From the NCBI GenBank assembly GCA_944388165.1, contig CALXHS010000023.1:1-64000 (forward strand): a stretch of DNA of 64,000 bases. Direction: 5' to 3'. Positions 50,037-56,672 of this stretch are shown one piece after another. Numbering within the stretch: position 1 is the stretch's first letter; each line of letters begins with the position of its first letter. The DNA is from an uncultured Gemmiger sp. (lineage in GTDB: Bacteria; Bacillota; Clostridia; Oscillospirales; Ruminococcaceae). The notes under the pieces are model-generated. The model did not search any database. It was not told the origin of the DNA and worked only from the letters and a program-made list of their open reading frames with translations. The position numbers and the translations under genes were made by a program.

Positions 50037-50074
50037 CATGGGAGCGGTTCCGCATACCACCAGACCGCCGGAAT

Positions 50075-50116
50075 AAAAACAGGTCACTGTACAAACGTGC
50101 AGTGACCTGTTTTTTG
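50075..50116. terminator. Second, bidirectional terminator
   Basis: AACAGGTCACTG pairs with CAGTGACCTGTT with A- and T-rich flanks; serves the minus-strand AraC gene. Confidence 0.88.
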
Positions 50117-50144
50117 GTTGTGCAGCAAAAGAAAGCCCATGCCC

Positions 50145-51107
50145 TCATCTGTGCCCGGCCCGGTAGGCGGCGGGGGAACAGCCGTATTTTTCCTTGAATT
50201 TGCGGTAGAAGTAGCTGCTGTTCTCGTAGCCGATAGCCTGGATGATGCCGTCGGCGGACATGCCGGTGTTCACCAGCAGATAGGCCGCCTGCTGCAGTTT
50301 GCGCTGCTGAAGCAGCTGCTTGAAGTTGGCCCCCGTGTGCCGGGACAGCAGACGGCTGAGGGCATAGGGGGGCAGGCGCAGCCGGGCGGCGATCTCTTCC
50401 AGGGTGCCGTCCCGGTAGCGGGTCTCGATGTATTGCAAGGTGGTAAAGACGGCGTTTTCCTCCCGGTTATCCGGCAAGGTGCGGTTGATGTTCTCGGCAA
50501 AGAGGGTCAGGTTCTGCAAAAGCAGCCCCATGGTGGTCTGGTTCATCAGGTTCACCCCGGGCTTTTTTTCCAGCAGTGTCCAGATCATGTTTTCCAGCAG
50601 GTTTTCCACCGGCAGGATGTCCCGGGCCGCAATGTGCAGCCAGCCCGCAAAGGCCGACTCCCCCGCCAGGGTGGAAATGAGGAAATCCCGCAGCACGTTC
50701 TCCTGGTCCAGCATACGGAAACTGCGGTCGAAGAACTGGGGCAGAATGATGAAATTCACCCCCACATCCTCCTCCCCGGCGGGCAGGATCTCGTGGTAGA
50801 CTGCCTGGTTCAGAAACAGCAGGTCCCCCTGGCGCAGCACCAGTTCCCGGCTGCCGTTGAGGATGTGGGTGGTGGAACCGCTGCACATGTAGAGCATCTC
50901 CACATAATTATGACGATGCCGCGGAAAATGCACGAACCGGGTGTGGGGGCGTATCTCGATGAGTTTGCCCTTTTCCAGCAGCTTTTCGCTGTCCACCACA
51001 AAATCCCGGCTGGAGGTATACCGCTCCCGCTGTACACCCTGCCCCGCCAGGATGGCCTGTTCCTCCTCGGTGATGCGGCGCAGCTGCGCCAGCAGTCTTT
51101 CGTCCAT
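50145..51107 (-). CDS. AraC-family regulator of the rhamnose operon
   Basis: 320 residues from the ATG at 51107 (MDERLLAQLRR), after AAAGGTGGGG. An N-terminal cupin-like effector domain (FVHFPRHRHNYVEMLYMCSG, LVLRQGDLLFLNQAVYHEI) is followed by a C-terminal double helix-turn-helix (about 220-318: LEEIAARLRLPPYALSRLLS and IIQAIGYENSSYFYRKFKE). This is the arrangement of RhaS/RhaR-type sugar sensors. It is divergent from the kinase gene with 147 bases between, and the kinase promoter has a weak -35, as expected for AraC activation. L-rhamnose or rhamnulose would be the inducer. Confidence 0.92.
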   Translation of the reverse strand: MDERLLAQLRRITEEEQAILAGQGVQRERYTSSRDFVVDSEKLLEKGKLIEIRPHTRFVHFPRHRHNYVEMLYMCSGSTTHILNGSRELVLRQGDLLFLNQAVYHEILPAGEEDVGVNFIILPQFFDRSFRMLDQENVLRDFLISTLAGESAFAGWLHIAARDILPVENLLENMIWTLLEKKPGVNLMNQTTMGLLLQNLTLFAENINRTLPDNREENAVFTTLQYIETRYRDGTLEEIAARLRLPPYALSRLLSRHTGANFKQLLQQRKLQQAAYLLVNTGMSADGIIQAIGYENSSYFYRKFKEKYGCSPAAYRAGHR

Positions 51108-51132
51108 GGGCTGTCCCCACCTTTCTGGTCCC

Positions 51133-51161
51133 AGCATAGCACAGACCCGGCGGGATTGCAA
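51133..51161 (-). promoter_or_regulatory. Promoter of the AraC-family gene
   Basis: Minus strand TTGCAA (51161-51156), a 17-base spacer and TATGCT (51138-51133). Confidence 0.65.
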
Positions 51162-51174
51162 ATAAGGTTCCTGT

Positions 51175-51221
51175 TTTGGCCAAACACCGACCTTATCCCC
51201 CGGGCGGCAAACCGCTACAAT
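51175..51221 (+). promoter_or_regulatory. Rhamnose operon promoter region
   Basis: Weak -35 TTATCC (51193-51198), a 17-base spacer and TACAAT (51216-51221). The perfect palindrome TTTGG-CCAAA (51175-51184) lies just upstream and may be part of the activator site. Confidence 0.6.
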
Positions 51222-51254
51222 AAAGACAACAAAATCAGGAAAGGAGCGTACCCT

Positions 51255-52724
51255 ATGGGTCCGTATTATCTGGCCATTGACATCGGTGCGTCCAGCGGGC
51301 GGCACATCCTGGGCCACCTGGAACAGGGGCGGATGGTGCTGGAAGAGGTACACCGCTTCGACAACCGCCAGGTCCGCCAAAACGGCCACGACTGCTGGGA
51401 CATCGGCCACCTGTGGCAGGGCATCCTGGACGGGCTGAAAGCCTGCAAGGCGTTGGGCAAGATCCCCGCCACCGTGGGCATCGACACCTGGGCGGTGGAC
51501 TTTGTGCTGCTGGACAAGGACGGGGCGCCGGTGGGGGATGCGGTGGCCTACCGGGACAGCCGCACCGAAGGCGCCGACAAACTGGTGGAAGAAAAAATCA
51601 CCCCCGCCGACCTCTACGCCCGCACCGGCATCCAGAAACAGCCCTTCAACACCATTTATCAGCTGGCGGCGCTGCAAAAAGAGTACCCCGAACAGCTGGA
51701 AGCCGCCCACAGCCTGCTGATGATCCCCGATTACTTCCATTATCTGCTCACCGGGGTGCAGAAGCAGGAATACACCAACGCCACCAGCACCGGGCTGGTC
51801 CACGCCGCCAGAAAGACCTGGGACCGGGACCTGCTGGACCTGCTGGGCCTGCCCCGGCGGCTGTTCGGCCCCCTGTCCATGCCGGGCACGGTGGTGGGGC
51901 CGCTGAAAGAGGAAATCGCCGCCGAAGTGGGCTTCCAGACCACCGTGGTGCTGCCCGCCACCCATGACACCGGCTCGGCCTTCCTGGCGGTACCGGCGCA
52001 GGATAATCATTCGGTGTATCTTTCCAGCGGCACCTGGAGCCTGCTGGGGGTGGAAAACGAGGAACCCATCACCACCGAGGAAAGCCGCCGCCAGAACTTC
52101 ACCAACGAGGGCGGCGCCTGGTACCGTTACCGCTACCTGAAAAACATCATGGGCCTGTGGATGATCCAGTCCATCCGCCGGGAACTCAACGGTGTGGACT
52201 ATGTGGAGGGCAAGACCCGGGCCGCCTGGACGCTGGACGTACAGCCCGGGGAAAAGCAGTGGAGCTTCCCCGACCTCATCGCCGCTGCCGAAGCCGCTGC
52301 CGATTTCCCCTCGGTGGTCGACGCCAACGACGATGCTTTCCTGGCCCCCGACAGCATGATCGCCGCCGTGCAGGCCGCCTGCGAAGCCACCGGCCAGCCG
52401 GTGCCCGCTACGGTGGGCCAGCTGATGCAGTGCGTCTACCGCAGCCTGACACTCTGCTACAAAAATGCCATTGCCGGGCTGTCCCAACTGACCGGCAAGA
52501 GCTACACCGCCATCCATATCGTGGGCGGCGGCTGCCAGGACAACTACCTCAACCGCATGACCGCAACCATTTGCGGGCTGCCGGTGTGGGCGGGCCCTGT
52601 GGAGGGTACCGCCATCGGCAACCTGGTCATCCAGATGATCCGCGGCGGCGACTTCGCCAATCTGGCCGCGGCCCGCGCCTGTATCCGTGACAGTTTTGAT
52701 AGTAAGGAGGTACTTCCCCAATGA
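51255..52724 (+). CDS. rhaB: Rhamnulokinase
   Basis: 489 residues of the FGGY sugar kinase family from the ATG at 51255, after AAAGGAGCG. RhaB features: LAIDIGASSGRHILG (phosphate 1 region), IDTWAVDFVLLD, YRDSRTEG, TTVVLPATHDTGSAF, YLSSGTWSLLGVE and the adenosine region HIVGGGCQDNYLN. It phosphorylates L-rhamnulose to rhamnulose-1-phosphate in the cytosol. The next gene starts inside its stop codon (ATGA). Together with the isomerase and RhaD it makes a full L-rhamnose pathway. Confidence 0.95.
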   Translation: MGPYYLAIDIGASSGRHILGHLEQGRMVLEEVHRFDNRQVRQNGHDCWDIGHLWQGILDGLKACKALGKIPATVGIDTWAVDFVLLDKDGAPVGDAVAYRDSRTEGADKLVEEKITPADLYARTGIQKQPFNTIYQLAALQKEYPEQLEAAHSLLMIPDYFHYLLTGVQKQEYTNATSTGLVHAARKTWDRDLLDLLGLPRRLFGPLSMPGTVVGPLKEEIAAEVGFQTTVVLPATHDTGSAFLAVPAQDNHSVYLSSGTWSLLGVENEEPITTEESRRQNFTNEGGAWYRYRYLKNIMGLWMIQSIRRELNGVDYVEGKTRAAWTLDVQPGEKQWSFPDLIAAAEAAADFPSVVDANDDAFLAPDSMIAAVQAACEATGQPVPATVGQLMQCVYRSLTLCYKNAIAGLSQLTGKSYTAIHIVGGGCQDNYLNRMTATICGLPVWAGPVEGTAIGNLVIQMIRGGDFANLAAARACIRDSFDSKEVLPQ

Positions 52725-54145
52725 GCATGTTAGTGGAAACCAAAGCCCGGGTGGGCGTGTTCGCCATCGCCCTGGGCGCGTATCTGCCCCAGTTCCCCAG
52801 CCTGGTGCCGGAGTTCCAGGCCCAGTATGAGCAGTTCAAGACCATGATTCCCGACACCGTGGAGCTGGTGGACGGGGGCATCGTCACCACCAAGGAGCTG
52901 AGCCAGGCCGCCGGGGACAAGTTCCGCGCCGCCGACGTGGACCTGGTGATTTTGCAGCTGCTGACCTACGCCACCTCCTACAACATGCTGCCCGCCGTGC
53001 GGGACCTGGATGTGCCGGTGGTGCTGGTGAACGTGCAGAAGCTGCGTGCCCCCGACTATGAAAACACCGACACCGCCAAGTGGCTGGGCGAACTGTACGC
53101 CTGCGGCGCCGTGGGCGAGATGGTGGCCGACCTGGAACGGGCGGGCAAGCGCCATGCGGTCATCACCGGCGTGGTGGAAGGGGGCGACCCCGTGGTGCAG
53201 GCCGAGATCAACGACTGGTGCAAGGCCGCCCAGGTACGCCGCCGCTTCCGGGACACCAACCTGGCCCAGATCGGCCGTCCCTATCCCGGCATGATGGACC
53301 TGTACATTGACGAAACCAACCTCTACCACCGCATGTGGCTGTACACCAAGCAGTTCGACTGGGAAAAGATGTGGGCCATTGCGGACGACATCACCGACGA
53401 GGCGGTCATCCGCGCCAAGGCGGAAGAAATTCTCGACACCTTCGACATCGAGGGCGGCGGCACGGTGGAAAAGGTCTGGGAGATGGCCCGCTACGTGGTG
53501 GCCTTTGAACAGTGGGTCAAGGACGAGCAAATCGCCTTCATTGCCTCCCACTACGATGGCTTTGCCCAGGGCAAGGCGGGCGTGCTGGATTCCATGCTCA
53601 TCCCCGCCTTCTCCATGCTCATCAAGCAGGGCGTGGCCTGCGCGGTGGAAGGGGATATCAAGGTCTCCATGGCCATGTCCATCCTCAAGACCATCTCCGG
53701 CCAGGGGCAGCTGTCCGAGATGTATTCCATCGACTTCGACAAGGATATCTGCCTCATCGGCCATTCCGGTTCCGGCGATGCGGCCATCTCCGCCAAAAAG
53801 CCCACCATGAAGATCGTGCCCGTCTTCCACGGCAAGACCGGCGGCGGCTACCTGACCCAGTTCTACCCCCATCTGGGCCCCGTCACCTATCTGGGCATCA
53901 CCCAGGACAAGGACGGGCACTTCAAGTTTGTGGTGGCCGAGGGCATCAACGAGGAAGGCCCCATCTTCACCTTCGGCGACACCAACATGCGCACCCGCTT
54001 CACCTGCGGCGCCCGGGAGTTCGTCAACCGCTGGAGCGAAGCCGGGCCCACCCATCACATGGCCGCCGCTGCGGGCCGCCACATCGACACCATCCTGAAG
54101 GTGGCCAAGATCTTCAACCTGCCGGTGGATGTCATCACCCGCTGA
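52721..54145 (+). CDS. L-arabinose/L-fucose isomerase-family protein in the rhamnose operon
   Basis: 474 residues. The fold family is that of AraA/FucI-type isomerases: an N-terminal Rossmann-like domain (LVPEFQAQYEQFKTMIP, ADVDLVILQLLTYATS) and the central metal/substrate region with VACAVEGDIKVSMAMSIL, and a late IGHSGSGDAA. It is not a classical RhaA (TIM-barrel rhamnose isomerase). Placed between rhaB and rhaD, overlapping rhaB by 4 bases, it very likely supplies the isomerisation of L-rhamnose to L-rhamnulose, or of a similar 6-deoxyhexose. No other isomerase is present in the operon. Exact activity is inferred from context. Confidence 0.88.
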   Translation: MSMLVETKARVGVFAIALGAYLPQFPSLVPEFQAQYEQFKTMIPDTVELVDGGIVTTKELSQAAGDKFRAADVDLVILQLLTYATSYNMLPAVRDLDVPVVLVNVQKLRAPDYENTDTAKWLGELYACGAVGEMVADLERAGKRHAVITGVVEGGDPVVQAEINDWCKAAQVRRRFRDTNLAQIGRPYPGMMDLYIDETNLYHRMWLYTKQFDWEKMWAIADDITDEAVIRAKAEEILDTFDIEGGGTVEKVWEMARYVVAFEQWVKDEQIAFIASHYDGFAQGKAGVLDSMLIPAFSMLIKQGVACAVEGDIKVSMAMSILKTISGQGQLSEMYSIDFDKDICLIGHSGSGDAAISAKKPTMKIVPVFHGKTGGGYLTQFYPHLGPVTYLGITQDKDGHFKFVVAEGINEEGPIFTFGDTNMRTRFTCGAREFVNRWSEAGPTHHMAAAAGRHIDTILKVAKIFNLPVDVITR

Positions 54146-54202
54146 GATTGATTTTTAAGTATCGCAAATTAAAGATAAAATTATACAGAGAGGAAAATAC
54201 CC

Positions 54203-55030
54203 ATGGAAATCTACGATATCGCCTGTGTACAGGGCTTCATCCGCATGTGCAACGACGGCTGGCTCCAGGGCTGGCACGAGCGCAACGGCGGCAACCTGAC
54301 CTACCGCATGACCGCCGAGGAGGTGGCTGCCTGCCGTCCCTATTTTGACGAGACCCCCCGGGAATGGGTGAAGATGGGCGTCCAGGCGGAAAACCTGGCC
54401 GGTGAATACTTCATCACCACCGGTTCCGGCAAGTATTTCCGCAACGTGGAGCCCGACCCCATCCACTCCATCGGCATCGTGGAGATCAACGCCGCCGGTG
54501 ACAGCTGGCGCATCGTCTGGGGTCTGGCGGAAGGCACCAAGCCCACCAGTGAGTTCCCCAGCCACTTCATGAACCACAGCGTGCGCAAGGCCGCCACCAA
54601 CGGCGCCAACCGGGTCATCTACCACTGCCACGCCACCAACGTCATCGCCCTGACCTACATCCTGCCCCTCACCGACCGGGATTTCAGCCGTGCCCTGTGG
54701 CAGTCCGCCACCGAATGCCCGGTGGTCTTCCCCGAAGGCGTGGGCGTTTGCCCCTGGATGGTGCCCGGCGGCGCGGACATCGCCATGGCCACCAGCGAGA
54801 AGATGAAATCCTATCAGGCGGCGGTCTGGGCCCAGCACGGCCTGTTTGCCTCTGGCCCCGACTACGACACCACCTTCGGCCTGGCCCACACCATCGAGAA
54901 GAGCGCCGAGATCTACGTCAAGGTGCTGTCCATGGGCGGAGGCCTGATCCGCCAGACCATCGAGGACGACGACCTGCGGGCCATCGCCCGGGACTTCGGC
55001 GTGACCCTCAACGAAGCCTTCCTCAACTGA
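54203..55030 (+). CDS. rhaD: Rhamnulose-1-phosphate aldolase
   Basis: 275 residues, class II zinc aldolase (RhaD/FucA/AraD superfamily), ATG at 54203 after AGAGAGGAAA. Active-site features: WHERNGGNLTYRM (phosphate-binding glycines), YFITTGSGKYFRNV, zinc histidines in VIYHCHATNVIAL and QHGLFASG. It splits rhamnulose-1-P into dihydroxyacetone phosphate and L-lactaldehyde. The catalytic glutamate region is likely PTSEFPSHF. Last gene of the operon; a strong terminator follows. No propanediol oxidoreductase or microcompartment gene is seen for lactaldehyde here. Confidence 0.95.
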   Translation: MEIYDIACVQGFIRMCNDGWLQGWHERNGGNLTYRMTAEEVAACRPYFDETPREWVKMGVQAENLAGEYFITTGSGKYFRNVEPDPIHSIGIVEINAAGDSWRIVWGLAEGTKPTSEFPSHFMNHSVRKAATNGANRVIYHCHATNVIALTYILPLTDRDFSRALWQSATECPVVFPEGVGVCPWMVPGGADIAMATSEKMKSYQAAVWAQHGLFASGPDYDTTFGLAHTIEKSAEIYVKVLSMGGGLIRQTIEDDDLRAIARDFGVTLNEAFLN

Positions 55031-55096
55031 GAAGGGCACCGGACAAAACGACAGAAGCCGTTGTCCTGCATACCTGCTTTTTCCTGATTTTCCGGA

Positions 55097-55132
55097 AAGA
55101 AAGCCCTGCACCCACGGGTGCAGGGCTTTCTT
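55097..55132 (+). terminator. Terminator of the rhamnose operon
   Basis: AAGAAAGCCCTGCACCC pairs with GGGTGCAGGGCTTTCTT around two to three bases. The next 230 bases (to about 55365) hold no gene I can support. Confidence 0.93.
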
Positions 55133-55364
55133 GAACAGCTGCATGAAATTCACGCTCTCAAATTTCAGAAGGCGGGACCTTTCTTTGCGGTGCTGTCAGG
55201 AAGTGGCTGCCTGCACCGCTCTCCTTTGCAAAAGGCGGTCCGGAAGCAACAGAAATGGTATCTCGCAACAGAACAGGGAAGGGAACTGACGAAAGTGCCC
55301 GATTCCGGGGTGCGAAAATTGTGATGGAAGTGGGATAAGCGAGAAGGGATCTTGCCAAGGGATA

Positions 55365-55373
55365 TGATATAAT
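55365..55373 (+). promoter_or_regulatory. Extended -10 promoter of the AAA-trypsin module
   Basis: TG-A-TATAAT (55365-55373), about 115 bases before the first gene; no -35. The surroundings repeat GATAT several times. Confidence 0.6.
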
Positions 55374-55487
55374 AGGATATATCGGCGGATGGGATTTTTC
55401 CTGCTGCGGAAAGGCAGCCCGGGTTTCGCCCCGGCGCCGATTTGTTTCCGTGATGGCCGAAACGTTGTAAAAACAGGAGGGACCGAG

Positions 55488-56261
55488 ATGGTGGATTCTT
55501 TTGCGGCAAGTCAGGCTGAAGAGCACGCCGGACGAATCTTTGCACTGGCAGACCGATATATGCTCCGGCATTCGGAAGCGGCGGCCGAAGAACTGAAAGC
55601 CTTGTATGACCAGACCGCGGACTACTGCCGGCAGGGCTGTGCCGCTTACGATGGCGTCATGGCTCTCCACGCCCATGTGCTGGCATTGTGGAATGTTAAC
55701 GGGCATTTCGATCGCAGCCTGGCCTTTGCCTACGCCCACCAGGCGGAGGAATCCTATCAGAAATTTCTGGATTCGGATGCTGTGTCCGCCATGATGGAAG
55801 TGGATCAGCGGGTCTACCGGATGTATCTGAAAAACGTCCGGCTGATCTGCGCTTATGTGGACTACTGCAGCGGCGATCTCTACGGCGCACAGCAGTGGCT
55901 GCAGAAGATCGGGGTGGAAAACCCGGAAGTTTCAGCGGTCGCACTGATGGCGTCCGTCCTTTTCCGGCTGACCATGGACGAAGGCAGAGAGGATTTCCTG
56001 GCGCCCTTCGAGCTGTTCCGGGCCATGGATCAGATGTTTGTGCAGCCGCTGCGCCATCCCTTCGAGGAGGATATCCTGCGCACGGCCTACGGCTTCTATG
56101 AGCTGTATTATACCCACGGCGTGTGCGATCCGGCCCGGAGCGTTCCCTATGACCCCGCGCAGGCTGTGCGGATCCTGACCCGTGCCTGCGCCCTGTTTGC
56201 GGATGCCCGGAAAAAGGAATGGATGCTGGACAAGATCAACGAAGCAAAAGGGAAATGCTGA
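55488..56261 (+). CDS. Helical hypothetical protein heading the AAA-trypsin module
   Basis: 257 residues from the ATG at 55488 (MVDSFAASQA), after AACAGGAGG. It is predicted almost wholly helical, with no signal peptide or membrane segment, Ala/Tyr/Glu-rich, and repeated helix pairs of about 35 residues (EEHAGRIFALADRYMLRHSE, AFAYAHQAEESYQKFLDS, DPAQAVRILTRACALFADAR), which suggests a TPR-like or adaptor scaffold. I do not recognise a family. It is placed upstream of the AAA-protease and RCC1-like genes in the same direction, with an IS remnant now between. Probably part of the same system as regulator or adaptor; this is inference from position. Confidence 0.75.
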   Translation: MVDSFAASQAEEHAGRIFALADRYMLRHSEAAAEELKALYDQTADYCRQGCAAYDGVMALHAHVLALWNVNGHFDRSLAFAYAHQAEESYQKFLDSDAVSAMMEVDQRVYRMYLKNVRLICAYVDYCSGDLYGAQQWLQKIGVENPEVSAVALMASVLFRLTMDEGREDFLAPFELFRAMDQMFVQPLRHPFEEDILRTAYGFYELYYTHGVCDPARSVPYDPAQAVRILTRACALFADARKKEWMLDKINEAKGKC

Positions 56262-56321
56262 AAACTGCTGCATGATCCATAAACGCCGCCGGGGTGCGGC
56301 AAAAACAGGCGGGCGGTCCGT

Positions 56322-56672
56322 TGTGAAGTGACCCCGAAAAGTTAGACAATATTTTTGAAGAAATTGCTCAAGCAACCGAAAGGGCTTGTTGTCTGTGAAG
56401 AGCAGGCGGCAAGCCCTTTAGTTTTATCTTGATTCTGCGGTGATTGTAGTAATCCAGATAGTCCACCAGTTCCTGCTTGAAGTGTTCCAGGGAATCGAAT
56501 TTTTGCAGGTACAGCAGTTCACTTTTGAGTAAGCCAAAGAAATTCTCCATGACGGCATTGTCGAGGCAGTTTCCCTTACGGCTCATGCTCTGGCGGAGCC
56601 CTTTCTTCCTGATCATGTGTTGATATTTTTTGTGCTGATACTGCCAGCCTTGATCAGAATGGAGGATCTTCT
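56322..56672 (-). mobile_element. Remnant of an IS3-family element (one end plus transposase C-terminus)
   Basis: The end sequence GTGAAGTGACCCCGAAAAGT (from about 56322) followed by TAGACA is typical of an IS3/IS150-type terminal repeat. The last part of the OrfB transposase follows inwards on the minus strand. The other end and most of the transposase are missing; at about 56672 the sequence changes abruptly into the AAA gene. The remnant is noticeably less GC-rich than the surroundings. Confidence 0.85.
56368..56672 (-). pseudogene. IS3-family transposase (OrfB) C-terminal fragment
   Basis: About 100 residues remain of the DDE integrase domain: LHSDQGWQYQHKKYQHMI, then SMSRKGNCLDNAVMENFFG with the catalytic glutamate, then LVDYLDYYNHRRIKIKLKG. 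The N-terminal two thirds with the first two catalytic aspartates (only the SDQG one is here) are gone. The frame upstream runs antisense into the AAA gene. Stop at 56368-56370. Confidence 0.9.

Noticed and set aside
51108..52721. Upstream extension of the AraC-family frame opposite rhaB
   Set aside because: rhaB is clear on the plus strand; AraC starts at 51107 with a ribosome-binding site.
55135..55365. Small gene in the gap after rhaD
   Set aside because: Open frames there lack ribosome-binding sites and protein-like composition.
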